Shown piece by piece: positions 40,108 through 53,800 of a DNA stretch of 64,000 bases. The DNA comes from Tyto alba. Taxonomy: Eukaryota > Chordata > Aves > Strigiformes > Tytonidae. The DNA lies in contig NW_024881313.1 of assembly GCF_018691265.1 (NCBI RefSeq), forward strand, positions 35,457,518-35,521,517, read 5' to 3'. Positions within the stretch are counted from its first letter, which is position 1. Each line of letters opens with the position of its first letter. The notes under the pieces were generated by a model, which did no database searches, was not told the origin of the DNA, and saw only the letters and a program-made list of their open reading frames with translations. Both the position numbers and the translations under genes were made by a program.

Positions 40108-41306
40108 CTATTTAATGTCTGGAGATTGTTGATTACCTGCGATTTCTCCATTCTCAACCATGAGATTGCCACTGCTGGCCCTTGTGACACTGTCATATGA
40201 TGGAGGAAAGGATGCTGAGGACAAAGTTTCAGACTTGTCAGGACTCCTACCATAGTTTTCACCCATCATAGATGCCATAAGTCCTGCTTTTTCTGGGGCA
40301 GCATCTCCAAGAGTGTTAATACTGCAAGTTCTGTGATGGTACAGGTAAGAAGCCTGCTTTATGGAGCGCAGGAGCAAATGACTCCTGTAGGCACGCTGGA
40401 TGACAGTGGCAGAAGCTTCCTCTTGTCTGTGTCTGAGTGTAGTAGAGATTGGCTCATAGGATTTTTTTGATGGATTAGCAGCCATGAACTTCTCCTCCAT
40501 TTGTACTTTTAGAGTATCCAGCTCCCCAGAATCTCCTAACACTCGTTTGGTAAAAGCAAACAAGATATCCAAGCAGTGGATCCTGTCTCCACTGACCATA
40601 GGCAGGTCCATTGCTATGAGTTCAACTCTGTTTGGTTTTGGTACACGTAAAGGTTCAGCCAGAGCATCTGCAAAGTCTGAAAGCACAGAGAAAGTTATAA
40701 ACTGAGTTGCCTCAGGATCAAACTTTTCCCAGATTTCATAAAAGATGTCAAAGTCATCTTCCCCTAAAGGGGCTGTACTTTCCTCAGTAGCAGCATTGAA
40801 GTTCTCCAGAATAACAGCTATATACATGTTTACAACAATGAGAAATGATACAATGATGTAACTTACAAAATAAATAATACCTATAGCAGGTTTACCACAT
40901 TCGCCTATAGTACCATTTATGTTTGGATCACAGTATGGTGGCCCAGTGTTTAAAATAGGACTGAGAAGACCATCCCAGCCAGCTGATGTGGTGATTTGGA
41001 AGAGACAAAGCATGCTGTTAGCAAAGGTTTGGAAGTTGAACATATCATCAATGCCATCTTCCATCTTCACATAGGCAAAGTTAGCCATGCCAAAAATAGC
41101 ATAAATGAACATGACCAGAAAAAGCAAGAGGCCAATGTTGAACAGAGCAGGTAGGGACATCATTAAGGCAAACAGGAGAGTTCGAATTCCTTTGGCGGCC
41201 CGGATGAGTCTCAGTATTCGTCCAATCCGAGCCAAGCGAATGACCCTGAAGAGTGTAGGTGGTAAGAAATGTTCAAATGCTTTACCGATGCCAGAAAGCA
41301 GTAAGG
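40108..41306 (-). CDS. SCN10A: SCN10A last coding exon (27 equivalent): domain IV S4-S6, pore and C-terminal tail
   Basis: 1199 bp, entered in phase 1, residues 1233-1631 plus TAG. S4 is [20 protein letters not shown]. The P-loop is [20 protein letters not shown], with the A of DEKA. S6 ([17 protein letters not shown]) keeps the Phe and Tyr of the local-anaesthetic site. The tail has the EF-hand-like domain ([20 protein letters not shown]), the calmodulin-binding IQ motif ([16 protein letters not shown]), [19 protein letters not shown], which closely follows mammalian Nav1.8, and a PPSY site for Nedd4-type ligases. The protein ends GNQQSPDIK. The acceptor is TTCCATTTTAG. Confidence 0.96.
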
Positions 41307-44300
41307 CTAAAATGGAAAAGATAACAACTGATTAGAACATCACATTTCTGCTTAAATAATGAGTAGGATGAAATTATAATATCTGTACAGTTGAAAAATA
41401 TTTGATGTGTGTGGTAAGACCCTACTAGAGCAACTTCTAATAGAAGTTAGAGTTGAAAAAAATAGCTGTAGAAAACAGCAGTTATGAACTATATTCTTCA
41501 GCTACCAGAAAATAGTACCTGTTGCACTAAGGATGACAAGCACCTTTCTGCACACAACTTCAAACACCTGTATCAGTCAACACATGTTGACTGATGTTTT
41601 CTTTGACACTGGTTGCACGAATACTTCAGCAGGTGCAGGTTATATATTTACCTTCTAAATTTGACTTCAAATACTGATAAAGCTGAACTAAGAAAACAAG
41701 ATATAATAAAAATGCCATGGTCATAATTTAGATAATATGCTCAAAATATGTATAAAAAAAAAACAGTGATGAGCACAGAAGTTGTGCGTGTCACTCTACA
41801 ATGGCTTTTAGTTCATTCAGGGACACAGCTACATATGGATGTTATTTTATCTTCAGTTTGCATGAAAAAATGACAGATCTAGTAGCACCAGAAGAGGTTT
41901 GGCTTTTCTAAGTTTAGATGTTTTAGATACATTTTTCTGGATTTCCAGTCCAGAACTTAATTTGTCAAGGAAGAGACATATTCTTACTGGAATATTACTT
42001 ATCCAGAACATAAGTCATATTAAAGAAACAAAATATTTTTCTTCCCCTGAATGTCTTCTGTTATTTTGGCAGTACTGGCCCTATGAATAGTAAAAGTGTC
42101 AGAGGACCTCTTAACCCCATTCTTCCATTGCAATCCCTTCAAATAAAAGCTAATACATTTGAGGCGTTTATTTCTATCCTGGAAATAAGCGTTCACACTG
42201 TGTAACGATCAGCTATGCCTGAGTTTCCAGAAACTGAATTCTGTAGTCTATAATCTAATTCCAGTCTTCATATCCGCTATATATTTCAATTCTCTATTAC
42301 AAACACAGATGACAAAACCCAGCAATTTCTATCTGATCAAAGATTTCTTAGTTGGCACTAAATCTGTAACAATATAAATTATCACATAATGCAGTACTGG
42401 TATGATGGGTTATTCATTTTGTCTTTCAGACTGAAAAAAAACAACCTCAAGAACCATTATGAAAGATTTTACATAACACAGCTGCCTTTTTTTTTTTTTT
42501 TTTCTCTTTTTTTTTTAAATACTTCTATTAAAAGAAAATAGCAGGGTCACATATATTAAAAATATTATTATTTTAATATAATCATGGTGGGGTTTTTAGT
42601 TCTTTTTCCTCAAGCCGTCAGTATTATGATTTCCATTTCAACATCAATTTACAGTTGATATATTTTAACTCATTTTTTTTCTGAAAATAATTGATTTAAT
42701 AAGGAATTTGCCAAACCAATTTTACTTACCAACAAATGACATGATCACAACAACCAAATCAAATATGTTCCAGGCATTTGAGAAATAGTACTGTCTCAGA
42801 GCCACCAATTTCAATACACATTCTGCAGTAAAGATGGCAATGAAGAGTATATTGATTTGGTTAAGTACATTAGTCTTTGTTGCACTTTGCTCATAGGTTT
42901 CCACCATCATGGTGATCATGTTAAGGCAGATGAGAATCATGATGACAACATCAAAGGCTTGGCGTGTTACAATGTCAAAAAGGAAACCTTGGTATCTGTT
43001 CTAGAGGAAAAAAAATATATCTGGCATCAGTTATGAAAGCAGGGGGTACTCATCCATACACGTTTCCAACAGCTCCAATTTTTATGTTGCAGTCACTCAA
43101 CTAGAGTGAAGTCACAGAAATTTAAGAGAGGCAGAATATAAAAATGACATTAAAAATCCATTCCCACCCTGAAGTTTAATCAGTTCCAAGGTGAATATAA
43201 AACCCAACAATAATTAGGCAGAGAACTTAATAAATATTTAACCTGTAAAATCTTTCACTGCAACTTTTTGGTATAGAATTGACTTTAGTGCACTGTCTGA
43301 GTATCAATGTAAAGACAGTATAAATAATTTATATGCAATATATAAACGTATGCACTTTTCAGTGAATTAAATTGCATATTTGCAATGAATTTTCCTTCTG
43401 AAAAATTCAGACAGTCTTACCAGTGGCCTTGGAATGGGTTTTTGAGGTTTCTTGGATCCCAACTTTTTCATTGCATTGTAATATTTTTTCTGTTCTTCTG
43501 TCATAAATATATCTTCCCCACCTAAGTATAGAAAGAAATGTCACTGTTACTTGGTGAGAAAGCAGCACTATTGTAGTTACAAAGTTTTAAATGTTGGAAA
43601 CTAACATTCCTTCCTTTTTCACATCTTGCTGGTACTAACCCTTTTCATAATGTGTATGTCCAAAAAAACAGAGTGGCACAAACCACATATTCACAAAGTC
43701 CTGGGGTGAAACCCAGATAGCGCAGAAAGCATGAAAACAAAGGACCTACTGAAAACCTGGACAGGAACAAATCTTTCCCTGGTTTCCCACATCATGGTCT
43801 TTTTGAATATCCAAAATACTCATCAGAGCATCTGTATCAGACTACTTTCTAAATAATTAGTCTCTTGTTGTGTTCAATTCCAAAATAGGAGCAAAATTCT
43901 AAGGGCTGCAAAGAAGATGTCATTGTCATCAAAACGCTGGGAAAGAGCTAGGTGTTCAGGTTATAGGGGAAAAAAAAAAGGAGGAAGAAACTCACCCTGC
44001 GTATTACTTCTGCTAACTTTATTACTAATGCTCTTGCAATGCCAATAGAAAGTTTAGATTCTATGTACAGCAAGGACCTCAATCTCTAAAGACAGCATTG
44101 CTTGACATACAGTAGGTGCCTGGGAGCACAACCAATATACTTATCTTTTTTTTTTGTTGGTTAAAGTTGTCAATAATAACACCAACAAAAAGATTGAGGG
44201 TAAAGAAAGATCCGAAGATGATGAAGTTCACAAAGTAGAGATACATAAATAGACTGTGCTCCATTTGTGGCTGCTCATTTTTCTGTAAGAATGAAAAGCA

Positions 44301-44856
44301 ACATGAAAAATGACCAATAACAACAGGGGCTCAATTCAGAATAACCTTCATATTGCATATCTTCTCATACACTGATTTCAGGAGGAACTAAGTTTTAAAG
44401 CCCTATTGCTAATTCTGACAAAACTGGTATAGTTTACCAATAGTGCATAACACAAAATACTGTATGTATATGATACTTTTAGAAGGGGCATGAAATGGTG
44501 GAAGAAAGTAACATTCATATGGGTGACTATTGGATGCATCAGAATCCTAAGGCTTCATAGGGAGGTTATGGCTCAGATGCTGACTGCTATCACTTTTGAA
44601 ATCAAACATGAATGTTACAAAATGATGCACCAAGTACAACACCTGATAGATAACTAACCAGAAAATATGTCTCAAAATAATAGTACTACAAAGTGTTTAT
44701 ACTATCACAGCTCGTTAATTTGATTTCTTTTAAAATGCTTGTTTATGTAGTTTCTGGCTAGTTCACTGCAGAACAGGATAATTCAATTCATACTGATATA
44801 TTTGCACTGAAAAACTTGTAGAGCAAAGCTTAGTCTTTGACTAATGGTGAATGAGG

Positions 44857-44892
<36 letters not shown>

Positions 44893-47800
44893 GAAGCTGA
44901 TTGTTGTGGTTTTTTATTTTTTCTTTTCAAACCTGACTTAAAATCCTATCATTTGCAATTAACTGAGGCGCTACTAAAGTCAATAGAAACAGTCACTGAA
45001 TTGGACATTCTTGACATGATTTTCACAAGCAGTTCAGAAGCACCAGTTCATCTTCTTCTAATAAGAATAGGAGCTATAAATTGCTCAGTACTTGAAAAAT
45101 CAAGTAAACTATTTATAAGTCTAATTCCAAGGTCCTGCCACTAAAAATCTTGGCCTAGATACGTTTTTTTCTTCTTAGTTGAAAACTTATTTTGTGGACA
45201 AAAACATAGATAAAAACAAGACCAGAACAAGACACACAGCTTTTCAAATTGAAACACATACACACATTTTTATATATGGTTACTTTTAAAATTATTTGAT
45301 TCCTTTGAAGTCATGATCAAATTAAGATAGCCTCTTCATTTGAAATTCTTTGCCTCCAAAGATATACAACTATGTTCCAGATAACAATGGATATTGGATA
45401 ACTTCTGATAAGATAGTAAACGATACTGTCAATATAAACAGTAGGTAGAATATTATGTGATGTCTGACAATGTATTTTAAGTGACTGCTTACCTACAATA
45501 GTTCAATCCTTGATAGGTATGGTTTTATGTTTTGAAATGGACTTTGAACTATATCACTTTAAAACATTCAGGTTTACTCCAAGTTTGAGTTTCAAAAAAG
45601 ATGTGTGAAGGTAGTTGCCTCCATGTGAGTGGGAACTCTGAACTCCACTGCTAGCTGATGGACATCCAGTTATTAGTAGAGTCAGTGTAGTATAAAGAGG
45701 TGCTCAGCTGAACAGTATAGATAACCAGGGTGAGCTGAAATGCTCCCTAGATCCCTCAGAGTGTATTGACTAGATCTCCATTAACCATACAGGGCACTTT
45801 GAAGTGAATTCACATGGAGACCTTACAGTATAGGTAACTGTATTTAGGCGAATGGATCTGGAGTTTAATCCCACTCCGCACTACAACAGATTAGGATACT
45901 ATGAGTCATTCACAGATTAAATGTTTGCATCAGCTGATAAAAATAATACTAGAAAGATCTAGCACAAACAGCAGATACAAAAGCGCAAAAGCCATAATGC
46001 ATTTGCAGAAAGCAGTAGCATTAACAAAAAATATAGTTTTAATATATTGACTGACCTCTCGTGAATCTACTGCTGCATACATGATGTCCATCCAACCTTT
46101 AAATGTTGCCTAGAATGAGAGATTATGGAAAATGTGTTGTTGAACTTTCAGGGTAAAACTCTTCACATCATTTGTAATAACTGAATGACACTGACTGGAG
46201 TAAGAACCTTGAGTATGGTCACACACATAGCACCAAGATCTGACTTTAGGGAAACCTGCCCTTGCTGTATGTGTGCCATTCTCAGCCTTACCAGGATGTG
46301 AAAGCTTGCTGGGGTGGGACAGAATATGTTGTCCTAGGATGCTCACAGGACAAACCTTCACTAGCATGGCCTACTAAACACCTTAAAACCCCCAGGGCTG
46401 GAAAAAAACAAACAAAAAAATGTACTACAGAAGATTAGCTCAGTATTTGCCCCAGCTTTCCTTCTGACATTGACTCCACCTCTCAGTCTCATGAACCTGC
46501 TGGAGGCTGAAACAGCACTTGTCTACAAATAGTAAACTTTGACACCTGGAACATCACAGCAGCATCTAATTTTTCTCCCTATTTCCACTTGTGTGCATCA
46601 ACAGCAGTGCTGTTTGAACAGCCAGCTACAAGGGAAGAGCAGGCTGTATGATTCCACTCTTCCATCACCTGGAGATGAGTTAGGAGTTGACAGGAGGTCA
46701 AGCCCATATGACACAGTGCTAGCTAGAGAAGGCAAGCAGCACTTACCACCTGAAGAAGAGCCAGGTAGCCAGAGCCAACATTATCAAAGTTGACTTTAAC
46801 ATTGACCCAGAATATTTTTCCTGTGTTATTATACATGCTACAGTCTGTTTTGTCATTGATCGAACTATTTAATTCCGAATCTTCTTCTGTCAGATTGACA
46901 CATTTCCCAAACTTCCCAGCAAAGAGGTTCACGCCCATGATGCTAAAGATGAGCCAGAAGATGAGGCAGACAAGCAGAACATTCATGATGGAAGGGATGG
47001 CTCCCAGGAGGGCATTGACAACCACCTTGGATGAAATGGAAGAGAAAAAACACACTCAAAGACAGGCTCAAGTATTTGCTCAGTGCAATAAGCAGTCACT
47101 TGGTCATCACAGTAAACAGAAACCTAGCATCTTCCATGTAAATATTAGTCACAGCTGTCACAGGTACCTTGAACAAACATTGAGAGGTCCATAGTATCTC
47201 TTAGGCTTTCAAAGGAACAGTTGATACTTTTGGAGCTGCTGTGAGCCACTACCACATGAGTATACTACCATATAGGTCCATCCTCTTTTGGTGAGTTTCC
47301 CTTGGGTTTGGAGTGGGGGATGTTTTGTTTGTTTGTGTGAAATTTTTATAACATAAAATTTCTGGAGTATTCATCGATAAGCCCTAGTGCAGAGGACTGT
47401 GTTATTAAGACTGTAGAAAGTAGTATTTAAGAGGACCAGTAATAACTTTCCACTAGTGTTTTTCTAGATCTACTCTTTTTAGTGGATTGTGTTTGGGGCC
47501 TATAATCATGACCTAGATAGTTTTCCTGTGCTAGGTGCTATATGATCAGAGAAAATGTCCCTTTAGGTATTAAGTGCATGCTAAGACAGAGCAGATTGCT
47601 TCAGCAAATGGGACAGCGTAAAGAAACAATGAGAAGATATCTCTGAGTTTCAGAGTGAAGGCCATGAACTCAGAACTCAGGTGGCCAAAGAACTTGATGG
47701 ACCAGAAGAAAACTGAAAAAGCTTTGTGAAGGTTGTTGGAGACCATGTCCCATATGCTCTACATAGCAAGACAAGGTATGATGGTACCGGTTTCAAAACT

Positions 47801-50800
47801 GACTGCAGACGTGAAAATTTTGATACAGGCTGTTAATTATTTTAATGCAATTTCTCTCTGCCTTCACAGTGACAAGATTGCAATCAGAGAGCTTCCAGTC
47901 TCACTTCCAGAATATATCCAAAAGAAATCTATATCTCAGCTGTGTTGAGGCTGCATTCCCAGATAAAGACGTGACATCGATGCTATATGTATTTCTGTAA
48001 TTTGTTTTCACATGCCAGAGTATATTCCATAGAACAGATTTTTGCCCAAATACCACTGTGGTTATCATACTGTTTCACAATACAGTGTACAGATGTGTTT
48101 TGCATATGGCTGAGGTAATCTTTCTCTGCCTTTGCACAATGGTAGATTTGTAATTAAATATAATTAATACCAGCAGCTTCACATTGTTGCAGGTGCTCCT
48201 TTGATGGAAAAAGGCAGCAAATATTCTACATACATTCCTGCTTTTTGAAAGAATATCTATTTGGAACAATAATTTGAGCAAAATACCTCTTAATAGCCTA
48301 AAGTTTTTGTAAATTAATCCAGTAAAAACTTGAAGAATGCAGGTGATTTTTGACTCTGAATTAGCTTGCCAACAGTCTTCAAAAATTACAACTGGGCTCA
48401 CAGTTCTTATTCTCTGTTTTATTTCTGTCTATCTCAGTAAGACAGAAACACAAGACTGACTAGGCAGCAATGGAACAAAGTTCTGCCTAATCTAGTTTTA
48501 ATTTCAACAGCATTTAAGATTAATCACTTGAGAAAAGTCTATAAGGAGCATCCAAGTACAGAGGAACACATCAAAGGTGCCTTTTAAAAATTCATTTTAT
48601 AGGTCCTAAACTGGACTTGGTGTAGACACATGAACTTGATAAAGACACGATCATAACTTACAAAGCTGTTCCATTCTCGTTAGTACTGACAGGCTTTAAT
48701 CTGTATTCAGTCTTACCCTCATTCCCTCAAATCGTGACAATGCTCTTAAGGGTCTCAGAGCTCGCAGAGTCCTAAGAGATTTCATGGGTCCCAATGAACT
48801 GGCTAAGAGGTTTATTAAAGAGACCTGAATGGGAAGACAAAATAAAGTATTAGCAAGGTCCTGACATCCATTTCCTTATTCCTGTTTAAAACAAACAAAC
48901 AAACAAACAAACAAAACAAACCCCAAATCTCTCCACCTTTTCAGTGCCCAGAGTGCAATATCCTGAAACCATCATTAAAAGAGGGGATAGTACTGTCTTA
49001 ACTTTGTGTCTAGAAAATATTCAGTGATTCTGTTACTACATCCTGCATCAGGACCCGTGTAGAAATGCGAAAGGCAGAACTTACATCTACAATGAGGAAG
49101 TCCAGCCAGCACCAGGCATTTGTGAAATACTTCTTGAAGCCGTAAGCCACCCATTTCAGGAGCATCTCCAGAACAAAGATGAAAGTGAACATTTTGTCAA
49201 GAAATGACAACATAATTTTAATGCTTTTTCTCTCATTTATATGGATGTCTTCAAATGCCTGAAATCATAATATACAGATAAATGGCAAAAGTCAGAGATG
49301 AGCTTTATAAAATGGAAGCCTAGCATCATTAAGACCCCTTTGTCATTCAGTATGCATTTACACAGATCTAAACACCAGCTTTTACTCAAATCTATGTCAG
49401 CTGATAGACATGTAATTCTCCCTGTCCCTTCTTTCTTTTTCTCTATTTAGTACAGCCCTGTGGAGACACACATCATGCACACTGGAATCCTAGGACCAAA
49501 GTATATATTTTTAGAAATTTATTTCAAGAAGTATATATATCGGAGAACTAAATATTCTTTTTTTTTTTTTTTTAATATTCAGTCATTTATTTGTTTTAAT
49601 TATATAAAAAACTCCTTTATATTACACAGCTGTAAAATAACTTCCTGAGAAAAATCCAACATACATCCAGAATAGAAATAGCTTCTGAGATTTATATATT
49701 TTTAGCTTTGTTCACGCTCTCTTACAACTTTTAATATGAATAAATATTTGCAATAATTACAATAGTGAATAAATGACTGCTATGCAAATCCTCTTTTTTC
49801 TACTTATGAGTTCAAAGTTATTTGCTTTGTTTTCTGCTAAAAAAACTTCTCTGGGTACAAATTAAAGCTAAAAGTGTTTCTAAATAAATACATGAAACTG
49901 TGCTACACTAACCAGGGCTCCGCTGCTCAGGAGAATCATGAATATGATAAAGGATTCAAACCAGGAGTGCTCAACAATCTGGTAGCAGGTTTTTCTCAGA
50001 TTCCACCACTTTTCTCCTCCAAACTTTATGACACTACCAACGTAACAATGAAAGTATCGAACACAACCTGAAAGCAAAAGAGAGCAATGGAAGGAATTGA
50101 AAGAAATATACATGCATGTGAAAGGTTGCTCAAGAAACATCTGGGGACAGGGAGAAGTCAACAGTCACATAAACTGCAAAATTGTTGGTTGTTTTTTATG
50201 TTTTGCCGTGAGGAAAAAAAAAAATAAATAAAAAAGGAGAAATCCATTTTTCTTTTTACTTGTCATTCCTATTTATATACATATCAAGTAGTGGAAGCCC
50301 CTTTGGACAACTTTCCATTGTTTCATGATATTTCTGAGACACTGGACACACTCTCACTGACTTGTTGTTTGGGCACACAAAACTTCAGGGGCATGGGAAA
50401 AGTCTTGGTGCGACAAAAGCCTTTCTCAGTTTCTGCACACTGTTTGGAAAGGAGAAACAAGATACCCCAGAACAAAAAGGCTTGGAGACAGAGAAGGTTA
50501 ATAGCTGTCTTCAGTATCGTAGCATTATATTGTGCCTTGCAAGGTCTATTCATTTATGTATTTACTTCTGAATGTATGGACTTGCTGATATTATATGATA
50601 TAACCTACAAAACATGTCATATTCTAGCTGATGCACAGGCTCCATAAAAGGAGACATCTCCTTTCATGCTCACCACACTACATAACAGACACTGACACCA
50701 GGGCCATCTGAGGTTTCCTGACCACCCCGTTACAAAATCCTGGCTTTGATTACTCATTAATTTTGCCAAGAATTAACTCACTTTGGCTAACATTTTCCTT

Positions 50801-53800
50801 GCTCTGTGCTCTGTGTTAATTCGTGCTTTCATTATAATGAAGTATGTCTGTCAGAAGGCTTCTGTCATTTCCAAGCACAGGAAAAATAATGTATATATGT
50901 ATCATACATATAGGATATCTTATATACATATTATATAGTATTGTGTATATATAATTCATATATATGATAATATATAATATATATTAAAATATTATCATCT
51001 TTCTTTCAGTCCCCAGTTTCCCCAGTAATGTGGATCTGGGATGTGAGAGGAGGCAGGGAACGGCACTTGCACAAGAAGAGTTTTTTGCTCAGAAATGCCC
51101 ATTAAGTCCAGATTTGCTGCACCTTCAGTTGAGTTCACTAATGGTTTGGCTGCAGCAGGCACACTCCAGCCTGGGACTAAAAAGCACAAAACAAGACATT
51201 TCACAGTTCATCTCCAGAACAGGGGGAAAACTAACTAACTAACTAAAAACATCTTTGTTTCTTTTGTTCTAACTGCTGTACTAGCAAAAAATGTCATCGA
51301 TTAAGTAGTTTTGAGAAAAATCTGTAGCTCAGAAATGTGATATTTGTATTATTAATGCAATATGTGTTTGGTTTTTTTTTTTTTTTTTTTCAGGAGAAAG
51401 CAAATTGTAAGGTAGGTACAGTGGATCCCTCTCAGGATTTATGTTGTATATATTTTCACTGTTATGTTATATTATTACTACACAGAGAATACTTTGCATT
51501 TGGGTACATCATTCTAGTTTCAGATAATTTCTACATGCTTCATCGTTATCGATTCAGTCTTAAAATTGTGCATTAGAAGTTTCATTGACCCAAAAATGGC
51601 ACAGGAGAAAAAAAAGAAAAGGCTAGCTCTGCAGAACAGGGAAATGAGGGCGTGGGAGTAATTACAGACAGATTTGATTTATCTGTGTTCTCATCAGATA
51701 AAATATCCAGGAAGCGGTGCTTGAATGGGAAGGCAATGATGAGAGAAAGGGTCTGCCTTTGGGAGCGGGGAGGAATACAGGCTCAGAGCTGTGGGACCTG
51801 CTGCTGGGCTCCACATAAGCAAAGCTGGAGAAGTCCCTCCTGTTCATTTTGTGGTACAGGGAAGCTTGAGTGGACAGAAAATAACAGAATTGACGAAAAT
51901 TTGGAAATGTGTGGAAATGGTGGTGGTCGGCCAGGCTGACTGGGTGAGCAAATAGCAAGTTGGAGCACCAGGAAGAATTTTGCCACAGTTATAATTTGTT
52001 AATGCAACACACTTGTAAGAAACAAGACTATAAAATGACTTTATATAGTTTATTCTCTTGCAACTAATCCTGAGAGTGCAGTGATTACCCCTGGCCTTCT
52101 GTAACAACTGTTATTTGGGAAAAATCTCAAAAGCTATTTCGTTGCATCTTATGAAAACCACATGTTGTTACACATGTTACCATAGAAAGGATTCATAAAA
52201 GTACTGAACACATCCCATAACAACTTATAAAGCTAGATGTTGCCTGATGATTTGAGTAGGGATTCCTAGATTATCACCTTATAGAAATTCAACTTCATCC
52301 CAGCAGCTTCTCTCTGCTTATTTCACTCCTTTGCTATAGAGATCGTTCATGAAATGTTATTCAAAGAATAAACATTTATACTGTTGCAAAGTATGAGCAA
52401 ATTTGATGTGCCAAGTGCCTTGTTCCAGTGGCCATTGTCAGATGAGTCCTGATCACATAGACTTCTTTTCTGTTAAACCCCCAAAGTGACTTGGATGTTG
52501 TCCAATAGAGTGAAATTCATCTTACTGCACTATAATAATCTCATTTTTGGGTCTGGGTCTATGTCATTTTCCAGATCCCAGTTAGAAACAATTGGCTTTA
52601 AGGGAAAGGGAGGTTATTTTTCAGGCGTCACAATGTCTTTGTTGACTAGAGAGGGACGATGATTTGGACTATTTATCCAATTTCCAGATAACTAAAATTA
52701 ACAGAAAATAATCTGACCCTATTGGCTCAGCATCACTAGAGAAACAGGTCAGGTTTTGATTCTTCTCACTCCCAGTAGTGAAATCATGAGAGCCTTACCT
52801 TCGGGAAAACATTTTTCTGGAGTCTTGAAGTCTTCAGAAAACTCTGAAATCTGCCTCAGAAGATCTTCAGGATTTGTCAGATCCACTGTGCTGCCTTCAG
52901 AAGAGCTGACACTGTCAAACTACCAACCAAAATAAGATCAGGTATGGATTCTTTCTACATTCAGCTCCAAATGAATAAATTAATCCATGAACAAATAAAA
53001 TTCAAATTAAAACTTGTCTGTGTACTAATATTTCAAGTAGTGTTGGTAATGGAACATACTTTGTGATTTTAAAACTATATGAATTTAGAAGAACCAGTAG
53101 ATGAATCCGAACAGGGGCCAAAGCTATATAATTACAATATCTATATACACCAGATGTAACTGCCTAATAAGATGGTAAATTGAAGACCTTTTAAATTGCT
53201 TATGAGCATCTGTAGTCCTCAAAGTGGGATAAACTACTTGGATTAAAATCATGAAGTCATAGGAAGATGGATTCAAATAGAAGAACTAGATAAATATATC
53301 TGGTACTGTATCAAAAACTGAACACTCATGACAGTATTTATGAAGTAGAAATTGGAATCATATATATTCTCCAGTTACAAAGCTTTTCACTGTCTCATTA
53401 CACCATATATAATGTATGATGAGTCAGTAGTTTGTTACAAATTACTTTATGCTTTTGTTCTTTTATGTTTGAGTTGCTGTTTGTTACTTTTTCAAACATA
53501 TTCAAAATTCTACTGAAAATATTTCCACTTAATTACTATCATTTAAAGTATTAAGTTTCTTGAAACTGAGATACTTTGGATACAGGCAGACTTGCTGGCA
53601 TTTCCCACTTGGAAGGATATCTCTCTTTTAATGCCCTTTTTTTTTCCTCCTTTCTGTTTTTTGTGGGCTCAAATTTCACTAAACGGAAAGTAGCAGAGAG
53701 AATTTTATAAGTTACTTGTTTTAATCAAATTATTTTGTATTTTTTCCATATATAAACACTATCTTTCCTATACATACTTTTTTTTTTCTTAAAAATAAGT

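Noticed and set aside
43522..43523. AG acceptor of the TTAG before GTGGGG
   Set aside because: Would delete bases of the Leu-Gly codons and shift the frame relative to the AAG end of the previous exon; the AC end four bases upstream restores LGG.
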